A stretch of 64,000 nucleotides of DNA from Plasmodium vivax (taxonomy: Eukaryota > Apicomplexa > Aconoidasida > Haemosporida > Plasmodiidae). Positions 10,394-21,746 of the stretch are shown here, in pieces. The position numbers and the translations under genes are program-made. Numbering within the stretch: position 1 is the first letter of the stretch; each line of letters begins with the position of its first letter. Where the stretch lies: contig NC_009919.1 of the NCBI RefSeq assembly GCF_000002415.2, forward strand, positions 2,693,795 through 2,757,794, given 5' to 3'. Under the pieces are notes generated by a model that made no database searches, was not told the origin of the DNA, and worked only from the letters and a program-made list of their open reading frames with translations.

Positions 10394-12321
10394 ATGGGGG
10401 GTGCAATTTCGTCGCGGCGAGCATTCTCCGCCTGGGCTGCTTTGCTTCCACTGGGAGAGCTTGGAAGGGGGCCTAATCCGTTTGCGGAGGGCATCCTGAG
10501 GATATTCCCGGCGAACGAGTCGATAGACGGCATACTGGTGCACCTGCCATATAGGTTTATAAAGCACAGGGTGCACAGCAGGGGAATCTACCTGCACGCC
10601 AATTTTGATGACCTCGATTCGGTGATCAATTTGGTCGAAATGCAGAAGAGGATTACCAACTTGCATTGCAATTTGAGGAAAGAGAAGGGGGAGTTCGTCC
10701 GCACGGCTGCCCACTGGGAAGACGTGCTAATCACGAACAACTGCGTCATCCTTGTCCAAATAAAATACAAAGACAGTCTGAAGAACATCTTCAAGTTCAT
10801 GGATTACCTGTACCAGCACACAAGTGCCACTGCGTTGGTCTTTATCTGCGACAATTTTTTATATGACAATGAAATATACAATCCACATGAGGATTTGAAT
10901 ACGACGATTCTGCACGCCAGTGTGCTGACCTACTTGGTGCCATACGACTCTATGATAGAGTACCTGCAGAAGGATCACTATGACAGTTACACGTTTGAAC
11001 TATTTTGGGGATTCACCAACAAGAGTGATGTTGTGCATATAAAGTACCACCTCGATTTTGGGAAATACTTTAACTACATTTTCTTTCATTATATGAAAAA
11101 CTTCCTGCTCGATTTGAAGGACCTCATAACATATGAGATTCATTTTAGCATTCATAAAAATTTTACCATCGACCCCCGTTTTTGCTTCATCCGCGACTCC
11201 TCCTACTGCATAAGCAAGCCTGACTATATGAACTCCAATGTCGTGCGCGAGGTGGTGGAGCAGCAGGTGCGCAGTTTGTGCGTCTACCAGTTGACCGCCA
11301 CGGGGGGCGGCGGCCACGAGGGGGGGGCATCACAAAACGCTCCACCTAAGGCATCACCTACGGCATCACCTACGCCACCTCCAACGGCACCACCCAAAGG
11401 CGCTGGACACCCCGCAGGGGAGCACCCCGCCACTTACACACCGCACAATCGGTTCAGCGAAAAATTCATCCAGTACGTAAACGCCCTGTTCGACTTTGGC
11501 TTCGAAAACAACCTCTGCTCCAGCGGGTCGAGCGATTTGTCGAAAAAATGCTCGGACAAAATTTTGGGCCACTTGGGGGTACCCTTACAGGAGGTGAACA
11601 AATGCTTTTTAAAAAATTTCCACGCCTACATGAAGGACATGATAAAGACCAAGTTTTACGTTTACTCGATCGAGATAAATGGGCAGACGTTCAAGCTGAA
11701 GCTGAACAAGGATATTAGCATTCGGCTGATCTGCTCGGCCTTCCGCGTCATGCCCAAGCGCTGCGCGGACTACTTCGCGGGGGGCGTTTACGGCACCTCC
11801 CTTGTGCGCAAGTAGGCAAAGTGGCGGAGCGGTTGCGCGCGAGCCTACGCAGATATGCAACGCGGCATGCACGCATATACATACATTTATGTGCCCACGT
11901 ATATACCCACTTATGTGCCACTTGCACACCCATAGTTATGCCACTATATGCCACTCACACCCATTGTTTGCCCCCCGCAGGAAGAGCAAGAAGAAGGAGC
12001 TGCTGGCCTTCTACATCCTCCTGCTCCTGGTGCTGTCGCACATCCTGGGCACGCTCCTGAACTACCTGTAAGTTGGCGAAACTGCGCACGCACGATGTGC
12101 GACGTACGCAAGGAAAATGTGTAATCTAGTCAGCCCGTGCGGTGAGGAGTGCTCCACGCATTTGCCGCTTCCTCACCCCAAATTGCACTTACGCGGTGCA
12201 GTTTCGCCCTTTGCGCGTGCAACTGAACTGCTTATTATTTAGCACCGCATGCCGCGCTCATCATGGGTTGCTCCACCGCAGGGTATCTCGCCACCTCGAC
12301 GCGATCGAGGGGAAGGACTAG
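10394..12321 (+). CDS. Vacuolar sorting receptor (VSR/BP-80)-like membrane protein
   Basis: Three exons are proposed: 10394-11811, 11981-12067 and 12282-12321 (about 514 residues). The conserved part resembles the plant VSR lumenal domain in order. A PA-like domain comes first (about 100-185; NCVILVQIKYKDSL then TALVFICDN). A central region follows, with CxxxxxxYC and a VVEQQVRSLCVYQL stretch like VSR VVVENLRQACVF. Last is the Cys segment SKKCSDKILGHLGVPLQEVNKC followed by ICSAFRV, like VSR KECA...SLG..L.KV.KC and AICSGF. One membrane helix (about 480-500) follows a basic cluster. VSRs carry soluble cargo from the Golgi to endosomes and vacuoles. The EGF repeats and YMPL tail motif are not seen. 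The start is uncertain: ATG 10394 gives a weak leader (RR then AFSAWAALLPL), and the frame stays open back to 10025. The last intron has a perfect GTAAGT donor; reading through would end the protein at 12071. Confidence 0.75.
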
Positions 12322-13700
12322 GTGCCCATGTGGCTCATGTGGGTGTGCAAAGCCGCCACGGAGGTCGTCCGAGATCTTTACGCAAATGGTTTAGTGGTCA
12401 AAATGAGGAGGTGCCACCAGAGCAGAAGAGGTACCATTTCTGCCACATGGGGGGGCAGCAGCGGGGCCAGCCCACAAAGAAAAACTATATACACATGAAA
12501 AAACACACATGTAGATACGGACATGTGCATTCCTATGCACGTTATGCATGTCAATGCTTCCGTTAAGTCACCCCCCTGGTCAAATCGCACGTTGCAAAGA
12601 AGATCCATTTAATTTCTCTCCTTTTTTTTTTTTTTTTTTTTTTTGCAACCACATGATCAGTGAGGGTGGCATATGCGGGAAAACTTCGCGAGAAAGTGTC
12701 AACGCTTTATCGCAACGCGCGCAGGTGCAGAGGGACACGTATGTGCAACTCGTTCCACAGTGCAACCACGATCAGTTTTTTTTTTCTTCTTCAAACCTTT
12801 ACATCGGCGTAACATTTTTACACTTCCTTCATTTTTAAAAAAGCATAAATTATTTTTTCATTTTTTCGCCCTATCCCGCAAGCTCCCCTTCTTCGCGAGA
12901 GCAACGATCGAGTGGTTAGCAAGTAGAAAAATTTGTTCAAGCCTTTGCGCGAGCATATCATCGTTAATATCTTTCCTTTTGGCGAATTTTCTCTTTGGAA
13001 ACATCCCAACCTATGTGCCCTCTTTTTTTTGCGCTTAACGTTTCCTTTTTTTTTTTGCGAATCGTGCCCGGTTGCATGGGAACACAACGGTCAGGAGAGG
13101 GGTTGACACGGGCACGTGCGAACCGCGCTGAAGGGGTGCTTGTCTCTTCTTTTTTATAAGCGTACAAATTGGTAATCCCGTAGAGGGGTACACATGTTTG
13201 CTCCCCCATTTGTGCACACTGCTGCCCACCATTTGAATCGACCACCGCGAACCGCTCTGCTTTCAACCGTTTGGCACACCTCCAGAAGGGCAAAAAAAAG
13301 AGAGAGCAATTAGGAAAACCGCGTCGTGCCTCGCCGCGTCCGTATGTACCATCTCTGCACCGCATCTTCGTGGACACTCTTTTAAGTGGCTCTCTGAGCC
13401 CCTCTCCATCTACCCACTTTTAGAAGTTTCTCTGAGGAGGGTTTATCCATTTTTGTTCCTCACTACCCCGTGGAGTAGCAAAAAAGGTACCTGCGGGGTG
13501 TGCCACAAAATTGAGCGGCCATTTACCGCAGATTTGTGTTGGTGGCAGCACATCGGAGGAGAGTCATACACATTAAACCGCGCAAGTTGGTATAAGCAGC
13601 TCTACCTCTGAAGAGGCCTCTAAAGGGAAAGAAAAAAAAACGATAAAGCAGCGTGCCAACCAGCTGGCCACCCCACCCGTGAACCACCCAAGTCGACAAA
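12322..13700. other. Intergenic region upstream of ALAS
   Basis: 1.4 kb with no supported gene. It contains poly(T) runs at about 12623-12644 and 12775-12786, and several shorter T tracts toward 13060. No recognisable RNA gene or ordered repeat array was found. Confidence 0.7.
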
Positions 13701-15811
13701 ATGAGGCAGAAGAAAACGCTCAAGGTGAGCATCCACGAAATTAAAAAGTACTGCCCCTTCGTGAAAAACATACAGATCTTTTACAGCGCCAATGAGAGCA
13801 AAAGCAAAGACAAGCAGAACAAAAATAATGTGGTCCTATCGGTCATGGCGAATTTATGCCCCGTGGGGAAGGCCATCAACGAAAAGCGCCTAATAATAAT
13901 AGACAACAAGTCGAAAATAAATATTTTGAAAATTCTTAGAAAGTCGAATATCATATCGAGGCAGCTGGTGGATTCGTTGGGGGGGCGAACGGACACCGGT
14001 GAGTCTATCCCCACGGGTGAGTATAACCCCACGGGTGCTTCTATCCCCACGGGTGAATATAACACTAGGGGTGCTTCTATCCCTAGGGGTGATGCGCACC
14101 CCTGTGGAGAATGCCTGTGTAAGAGCTGGACCCCAACCCAGACGCACACCAACACCCTGAGCGTGGTTGAAAACAAACCCAGTGGCTCATTAACATGGTC
14201 GAGCGAAGCCTACAGACTGTTCCAAACGGAATGCCAAAACGATTTGAAGGAACTTCTTAATAAACTCTTCTTAGACAGAAGGTACCGAGTGTTTACCATT
14301 CTAAACAAATGTAGGAAGTATTACCCAAATGTGAGTATCGAAAATGATAAATTATTTCTTCCCATTTTTTTTAAGTTTTTTCAAAATTTTGGCTACAAAC
14401 AATGTGTTGGGAGTAGTGCCTGCAGGATTGGGGTCGATTACGATGCTGTCGCAAACGGGTTTAGAAGTGCCACCCCCAGGAAGGAAACCACTCACGGGTG
14501 GAAGTCCTCCAATGTGCTCTCATCTGTCATCAGAACAACGAACGATAAGACCGTCGTGTGGTGCTCCAACGATTACCTATGCTTGTCGAATAACCAACAA
14601 GTGATAGACGTGGGAATCGAAACGCTGAAAAAAATTGGGAACAGCAGTGGGGGCACAAGGAACATCTCAGGCAGTCTTCTAAATCATAGTCACTTGGAAT
14701 ACATTTTGGCTAAATGGTTTAATAAAGAGAGTGCACTATTATTCACCTCGGGGTATATAGCAAATGTGGGTGCATTAGAAACTCTGGGGAAATTGCTAAA
14801 CCTTGTGTTCGTGTCGGACCAAATGAATCATGCATCTATCATCAATGGGATCAGAGAATCCAGATGTGAAAAAATTATTTTCAAACATAACGATATGGTA
14901 GATCTAGAGAAGGTTCTAAAAAGCCTAAGAACAGATAAAGAATACCAAAATAGAAAAATCATGATTGTCTTTGAATCCATTTATAGCATGTCAGGGAATA
15001 TTTCTAACATTCCACGTATTGTTCAGCTAGCCAAAAAGTATAATGCACTTACCTATGTGGATGAGGTTCATGCAGTAGGACTGTATGGAAAAACGGGTTC
15101 TGGATATTCAGAAGAATTGAATTTATGCGATCACATTGACATAATTAATGGCACTTTATCAAAAGCGATAGGCTCCTTGGGTGGGTTCATTTGTGCAAAC
15201 AAATACTATATTGACGTCATTAGATCCTACTCGCCCCATTTTATTTTCACCACGTCCTTGACGCCTGTTAATATTAACACATCTGCGGAGGCCATACACA
15301 TAATTCAGAGCGACTTAACTCTGCGGAATAAATTTCGCCAAGTTGTGCAGAAGACAAAGGAAAGTTTGGAGCGACGGGGCATACACATTATGAAGAACAA
15401 CTCCCACATCGTCGTTGCGTTGATTAACTGCGCTGAGAAGTGCAAGCAGATTTGCGACGACCTGCTGGCGGAGCATAATATATACCTGCAGCCGATTAAT
15501 TACCCGACCGTTTCGAGGTAAGGCGGAGAGCGGCGTCGCCGTCATGCGGTAGCACGCAGCGGTTGCGCGCAGCGTGTGTGAGGAGTGTGCGTCCGCATGT
15601 TCGCTTATTTGCTTCTTCCCTATTGCTTCCTCCCATTTGCTGCCCCCACTTGCCTCTCCTCAGGGGATCGGAAAGAATCAGAATCACGCCCTCGCCGTAC
15701 CACACAGATGAGCACATCGAAAAGCTGGCGCGCAGCCTCTACCTGCTCTTCAAAAAGTACCAAGTGAACATGTTTGATGGGAAGAACAGTCAGGTGCAAA
15801 TGAAGCTATAG
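13701..15811 (+). CDS. ALAS: 5-aminolevulinate synthase
   Basis: Two exons, 13701-15517 and 15664-15811, give about 654 residues. The enzyme condenses glycine with succinyl-CoA to 5-aminolevulinate, the first step of heme synthesis, in the mitochondrion, using pyridoxal phosphate. Visible family features are the substrate/fold motif WCSNDYLCLS, the glycine-rich SSGGTRNISG, the HASIINGIR segment, the cofactor aspartate in TYVDEVHAVGLYG, and the PLP-lysine motif GTLSKAIGSLGGF. A YCPFV near residue 17 resembles a Cys-Pro heme regulatory motif, but that is inference. Between about residues 98 and 132 lies an insertion of repeated Thr-Gly-Glu/Ala-Ser/Tyr-Ile/Asn-Pro units, absent from the catalytic core. 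The second exon encodes the C-terminal PSPYHTDEHIEKL helix, which is normal for the family, so the intron is well supported. Confidence 0.97.
13994..14100 (+). repeat. In-frame 30-bp repeats in the ALAS N-terminal region
   Basis: Imperfect tandem copies built on CCCCACGGGTGAGTATAA / CCCCACGGGTGCTTCTAT encode alternating PTGEYN and PTGASI peptides. The insert lies between the presumed targeting region and the catalytic domain. Confidence 0.85.
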
Positions 15812-18715
15812 TGCTAGGCGGAGCGGGGCCTCCCCTCCCCCGCCTTCTTTTTGTCTGGCTTGTCCACGCGAAGATGATGCACCGCCTGGCGCATGAGTGC
15901 GTAAACCTATACATAAGATAAGCAGCTGCATGTGCAATCCTTTTTTCGACGTGCTCACCCACTTGGCAAAACGCAATCGCGCACAGGATTGCCAAATCGG
16001 ATCTGAACTTTTTCCCAAGCAGCACCATTTCACGCTGCGTAATTTTTTCCCACCATTTGGTTTACGCCCCCTGCATCCATCACGTATATTTGTGCACACT
16101 CGGTGGGGAAGGAACAATTTTTCGCAGAGTCGAACCTTTCGAACGTGCATACGATGCGGAGGCCATCGAGAGGGTCGACCGTGGGAAAAGGGGACCTACA
16201 AAAATGAGGCACTTTCGAAGGGGTCCACACAATAGGTAATGTGCTCACAGATGTGTATCCATCGATTTGGTAACATTCATAGTAGCCCTTGCCCCACCGC
16301 GAAGGGAGCTTTGTTAACCCTTCACATGACAGTAGCTGCATAATTGGACGACCACAATGTGCAGTTCTGCCAAATGGGTAATATTTTGCAAAATTCGTTC
16401 CACATTTTGAGGCCATCTTTGCATTTGCGGCTATCAGCGTTCACGTTACAGTTCGTGGAAAAGTGTGTTTACGGAAGGGAAGTTTCCACCCTGGTGTGTA
16501 CCCTAATCAACAGGGTTCCCCTTTTGCGGCGTGCACAAACGGGCGAAACGGGTTGGGCACATGCTGTAAGCAAATTAGACCCATTTCGAAGGAGAGAAAA
16601 AAAAGAAAATACGACGTGAAGTGGTCATAGACACGGTGATCATATGCGTGTGCGCACCATTGACACATTGGAGGTGTCCCCTTATATGCGTCGATTTGTT
16701 CGAACGATGAATGTAGTTAGAAAAGTACGATTGAAAGAGCCAAAATTGGCGAGAAAAAATACACAAACGATAATATTCTACGTGTGAAGGCTTTTCACCT
16801 CTGCTGTGTGAATTTACAAAATGTTATCTCTCCATTATTTAGCTTCTTCGAACTGCAGTTGTGCACATCAGTTGCCTCGGCGAGCAGCCATTTTTTTTTT
16901 TTAAAAGTTTAGCACGAGCATAACGAAGGCAGACAGATTTGTTAACAATGCTCGAGTGGGTAGAAGCGTAAAAACGGATTGGAGAAAAATGGAAAGGTGA
17001 AAGTACCTCGAAATTTTAACGTAGCTAAAGTTTTGCATTTTCCAAAATGTCCACTCTGTAAGCGCTTCGATATTTTCGCTCTTACCAAATGGGCCTTACA
17101 TTTCGCTAGCCATTTTAAAAAAAAAGAAAAAAAAAAAATCCAATTCAGGTAAATTCAACCGGAATGTTAAAATCGCTTTGTTGCTATCAGACGTATGGCT
17201 TTTCCCACTTGGCGATCGAAATACAAGTTTAACTGTTCTTTGCAACAAGTTGTACTTGTGCCCTTTCATGTGACATTATGTTCATTTTCGCCTGAACGGT
17301 CAGGCGATTTTTCACTATTTCACGCGCTTATAATTGTACAATTTGGGGAAAAAAAAAAATCTAGCTTTTTAAAAGCGAACTTGGTTTGGTCAGGGAAAGA
17401 AGAAAATGATCGCCATAAAAAAAAGTGTCACTTAACTGTATCGTATAATTCCAAGAAATCGCTGGGTTCCAGGAAAGAGCGAAAAATGTTTAAATTCACG
17501 ATGGCCAGGTATGCGCGAAAAAGGTAAATGCACAAAGTACAAACTAATCTCGCCATTCCGCTTTTGTTCGCTTATTCGTTCGTTCACCTGCCGCTTATTA
17601 ATTTTTCCTTTTTGCCATAGCGCCGCTAACATTTGCTGACCATAACCCGCTGCGCGTGCACCCTCCCACTGACGCGTGAATTGGCACAATTTGGAACCCC
17701 CTACGTATATGTGCAAGTTAATTATATGCAAATATTCGCTAATTTACATATGCATATATGCAAAATACGCGGTTAGTGAAGGGCACAAGTGAGCGCAAAA
17801 TACGTTTCTCCTGGGAAAAAACGAAAAAAAGTCATTTTTCCATTTGGGGAAAAAGCGAAATATAACGTAAAAAAAGCGTGAACAAGCGGGAACAAACGTG
17901 AACAAAGGTAAACAGCAAAAACCAAACAAAGCACGGCAAGAATTGCAGTACACACCCCTGCGCCTTGAAAGGAGCACAAAAGAAACGTTAAATATTCGCA
18001 CTCGCGCGCCACGCGACGCCACGTATGTGCGCCCGACTGTACACTTAATTTATGCGCTTAAGTGTACACTTAATTACACGTGTAAATATACACTCAATTG
18101 TACACTTAAATACTTCCAAACAAGAAAAACAAATTGAAAAAAAAACTAAAGCAAAACAAAATCACCAGTCGCAGTTCAGTTGCATTTACCCAGTTTAAAT
18201 TTTAACGTCCTTAACTGTTGCTTCACCATTTTTACATCAAGCGTTTACCACACTTACGTCGCACGTTTGCCACACTTACGTCGCACGTTCGCCACACTTA
18301 CGTCGCGCGTTCGCCACATTTACGTTGCACGTTCGCCACATTTACGTTGCACGTTCGCCACATTTGCGTCGCACGTTTGCCAAATTTACGTTGCACGTTC
18401 GCTAAATTTACGTCGCACGTTCGCCACATTTACGTCGCACGTTCGCCACATTTTTTCCCTCTGTTATTTAATTTTTCCTTACCCTTTTTCCTTTTTGCTC
18501 TTTTTTTTTCTTCCAAACGCGTGTAAATTTGAACATTTTTTTTTTTTCAATACGTATACATGTTACACTCCTGAAGCAGAAATATGTATATATTTTTGTT
18601 TTTTTTCTTGCTAGTGAATTATCTGTTGTGTTTGCGCGTATAATATATGAAGTCACCCGTACGCCAATACCAGTCAGTCAGTAAACCATCCATCCAACAA
18701 ACCAACCAACCAGCC

Positions 18716-18753
<38 letters not shown>

Positions 18754-19210
18754 CACCTGAATGTTCATATTTTTGCGAAATTGTTTTTTTTTCCATGCTC
18801 AAGCGATAAATGTGCAACTATTTAATTTCCTTTTTTTTTTTTTTTTTCTTTCCTTTTTTATTTTATTTTTTGCTGAATGTGAACTTAAGCGAAATGCGAT
18901 TTATGTGAAATGTAATTTCTGTAAAATTCAAATTAGCGCATAAAATTTACTATCTTATCACTCGTTATTGGAACGAATTTTTATTGCGTCACCATTTGCA
19001 CGAGAAAACATCAGTAAAGCAAAGTACACGTATACACGTATACGCGCACGTACGTACACACACACACATACGCACACACGTCAGCACGTTTATTTGCTTG
19101 TACCCATTCGACAGATCACTGGTACGCCCAGTTTTATCCTGAGAAAAAAAAAAAAGAAAAAAAAGAAAAAACCTCTTTACGCCTTTCCCTTTTCAAACCT
19201 TGTGAACAAA
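15812..19210. other. 3.4-kb intergenic region, ALAS to actin I (actin promoter and 5' leader)
   Basis: No supported gene. AT content rises toward actin I. It contains repeated TGTACACTTAA units at about 18038-18108, a 21-bp minisatellite at about 18240-18457, a CCAACCAACCAG-type tract at 18690-18718, a long poly(T) run at 18718-18753, another at 18830-18848, a CACACA/CGTACGTAC tract at 19025-19080, and A-rich sequence just before the actin ATG. The last few hundred bases are presumably the actin 5' UTR and promoter. Confidence 0.75.
18240..18457 (+). repeat. 21-bp minisatellite upstream of actin I
   Basis: About ten tandem copies of a 21-bp unit of the form CGTTCGCCACATTTACGTCGCA, with mostly C/T substitutions. 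Being a multiple of three it stays open in several frames, which explains the overlapping open frames here. No gene is implied. Confidence 0.9.
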
Positions 19211-20341
19211 ATGGGTGACGAGGAAGTTCAAGCTTTAGTTGTCGACAACGGCTCAGGTAATGTAAAGGCTGGAGTTGCAGGAGATGACGCGCCCCGTTCG
19301 GTTTTCCCAAGTATAGTTGGTAGGCCAAAGAACCCAGGAATTATGGTGGGCATGGAAGAGAAGGATGCATTTGTTGGTGATGAAGCGCAAACGAAAAGAG
19401 GTATTTTGACTTTAAAATATCCAATAGAACATGGGATAGTGACAAATTGGGATGACATGGAAAAGATATGGCACCACACATTTTACAATGAATTGAGAGC
19501 TGCACCAGAAGAGCACCCAGTGTTATTAACAGAGGCCCCCTTGAACCCAAAGGGAAATCGTGAAAGGATGACGCAAATTATGTTCGAGTCATTTAACGTA
19601 CCAGCAATGTATGTAGCCATCCAAGCAGTGTTATCTTTGTATTCCTCTGGTCGTACCACAGGTATCGTCCTGGATAGTGGTGATGGAGTTTCCCACACGG
19701 TCCCCATTTATGAAGGATATGCATTGCCACATGCCATTATGAGATTAGATTTAGCAGGAAGGGACTTAACCGAATATCTAATGAAGATTCTACACGAGAG
19801 AGGATATGGATTTTCAACATCCGCAGAAAAGGAAATTGTTAGAGACATTAAGGAGAAGTTATGTTACATTGCCTTAAATTTTGATGAAGAAATGAAGACG
19901 TCCGAGCAGAGTAGTGACATTGAGAAATCGTATGAATTACCCGATGGGAATATAATCACCGTTGGAAATGAAAGGTTTAGATGTCCAGAGGCCCTTTTCC
20001 AGCCATCCTTCTTGGGAAAAGAAGCTGCAGGAATTCATACCACTACGTTTAACTCGATTAAAAAATGCGACGTTGATATTCGTAAAGATTTGTATGGAAA
20101 TATTGTATTGTCCGGTGGTACCACTATGTATGAGGGCATCGGGGAGAGGCTTACCAGGGACATTACCACGTTGGCTCCCTCCACAATGAAGATTAAGGTG
20201 GTGGCCCCCCCCGAGAGGAAGTACTCCGTGTGGATCGGAGGGTCCATCCTGTCGTCGCTGTCCACCTTCCAGCAGATGTGGATCACCAAGGAGGAGTACG
20301 ACGAGTCGGGCCCCAGCATCGTCCACAGGAAGTGCTTCTGA
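19211..20341 (+). CDS. ACT1: Actin I
   Basis: An intronless frame of 376 residues starting MGDEEVQALVVDNGSG, the family's usual length. It forms the short dynamic filaments that, with the MyoA/MTIP motor, drive gliding and host-cell invasion, and it is also used in endocytosis and organelle inheritance. The phosphate-1 loop DNGSGNVKAG, phosphate-2 loop LDSGDGVSHT, the conserved AVLSLYSSGRTTG and the C-terminus IVHRKCF are all visible. The Asn-Val in NGSGNVKAG and the Gly-Arg-Thr substitutions are in keeping with apicomplexan actin I. The frame is open upstream to 18968, but that extension is a poly-Lys translation of A-rich leader and was rejected. A 36-bp minisatellite begins directly at the stop codon. 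Confidence 0.99.
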   Translation: MGDEEVQALVVDNGSGNVKAGVAGDDAPRSVFPSIVGRPKNPGIMVGMEEKDAFVGDEAQTKRGILTLKYPIEHGIVTNWDDMEKIWHHTFYNELRAAPEEHPVLLTEAPLNPKGNRERMTQIMFESFNVPAMYVAIQAVLSLYSSGRTTGIVLDSGDGVSHTVPIYEGYALPHAIMRLDLAGRDLTEYLMKILHERGYGFSTSAEKEIVRDIKEKLCYIALNFDEEMKTSEQSSDIEKSYELPDGNIITVGNERFRCPEALFQPSFLGKEAAGIHTTTFNSIKKCDVDIRKDLYGNIVLSGGTTMYEGIGERLTRDITTLAPSTMKIKVVAPPERKYSVWIGGSILSSLSTFQQMWITKEEYDESGPSIVHRKCF

Positions 20342-20490
20342 GGTGGGAGAAATTGACGAAAAGGACCAAATGAGCGAAGTGGGAGAAGTTGACGAAAAGG
20401 ACCAAATGAGCGAAGTGGGAGAAGTTGACGAAAAGGACCAAATGAGCGAAGTGGGAGAAGTTGACGAAAAGGACCAAATGAGCGAAGTGG
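20340..20490 (+). repeat. 36-bp minisatellite in the actin I 3' flank
   Basis: Four tandem copies of a 36-bp unit (GAAGTGGGAGAAGTTGACGAAAAG then GACCAAATGAGC) begin at the actin stop codon, the first slightly diverged, followed by a partial copy. In the frame starting at 20370 the array is open as MSEVGEVDEKDQ units, ending at a stop at 20517-20519 (49 codons). Confidence 0.92.
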
Positions 20491-21052
20491 GCCAAATGGG
20501 CAAAATGAAAGCACGGTGATGACGGCGCGCAGAGCAAAATTGAGCAAAGAGGAAGCCCGCAACTACCCAGCAGTTCGGACGATACGTAAGCAGCCAGTAC
20601 ATTCACGTATGCATACCTATGTGCGTAGGCACGCGCAATTGTCTGTATTTTTTTTTTTTTCGGTTTGTGTCCCAGGCGCGCCACAGTAGTACCCCATTGG
20701 AGCGTGCTTCTCCCCCCTTGATAAGAAAAAAAAAAAAAAGAAACCAACAGAAAAAAAAAAGGAAAAAAAAAATAAAAAGGAAAAAAAAAAAAAACGGCAT
20801 TTTTTTTCCCCCCCACCTGTATTCACCCTTTTTCATCTCACTTTTACGTGCATCGCCTGTTTTCCAGGGAGGCCTGCGTTGCTTGCGTGGCTTGCGCGAG
20901 TTTCCACGCGTGCCTCCCCCCTTGTGTGTGTGCCTCTGTGTGTGTGTATGCGTTTTTTTTTTTTTTTTTTTCTTTCTCCCCCATTTCTTGTTGTCCATGT
21001 GTATATGTGTATATACACGTGTAGCCACGTTCGTATACCCAGTGCAGCAGAA

Positions 21053-21097
<45 letters not shown>

Positions 21098-21746
21098 CCA
21101 ACGGCGCAGTTTCTCCCCTGTGTGCAATTTTTCCCCTTCATCCCCACCCCCTTAATGTTTCATGCCAGCCTGTTTTCTTACGCATGCACGTACAGGTGGA
21201 GAAGCATCCATTGTGTGCAACAATTAAAAAACTGTAAAAATGAAATGTATAAAGTTGTAAATGTGGATGCGTTTGTGGCCATTTGCGCATGATGTATGAG
21301 AAGCAAGGCGTGTGGAGGTGTGCGGCCAGTCGGAGGAGCTACAAATTGGGGATGGCGAAAATGCGTGGCCGTTCTGAGCTGTGCACTGTGTGGAGGTTTC
21401 TTTTGGCGCGCTAAGCGTGTGCGTTACGTGGACAGAAGAGGAGCAAACGTCAGTAACTTCGCGAAGGAAATGTATACAAAAGTTAATTGTTCTTTTGCGT
21501 TTTAAGCGGACGGGGGGATAGGGCCGTTTGGTAGAAGGGGTAGGTTCTCTCCCCAGTGTGGGTGGCTAGCCCTTAAAATTTTTGTAATTTCCCTTGGGGG
21601 GTAACGCTTAGCACACCGCGTATAGCAACTGTGTGAGTGTGAATGTGAGCGGGGGGCGGGTTCAAAATGGGTATCAAAGAGAGTAATTTAACTTAAAAAA
21701 GGCCTTCTCTTGAGGGATGTCAAAAAGAGGGGGCGAGAGAGAAGGA
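20491..21746. other. Intergenic region, actin I to VPS54-like gene (convergent 3' flanks)
   Basis: No supported gene. It is dominated by poly(T) and poly(A) blocks (about 20648-20660, 20725-20795, 20954-20971, 21057-21096) and a GTGTGTG tract near 20922-20950. Confidence 0.75.

Noticed and set aside
18240..18457. Possible CRISPR array
   Set aside because: The repeats are contiguous 21-bp units with no unique spacers, in a eukaryotic genome.
18180..18614. ORFs with repeated His-Leu-Arg-Arg-Thr-Phe units
   Set aside because: They arise from the 21-bp minisatellite, open in two frames simultaneously.
18968..19210. N-terminal extension of the actin frame
   Set aside because: The upstream in-frame part translates a CA-repeat and poly(A) leader, while actin always begins MGDE-type at 19211.
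20035..20816. Minus-strand ORFs over the actin 3' end
   Set aside because: They are antisense shadows of actin and its 36-bp repeat; the actin frame is unambiguous.
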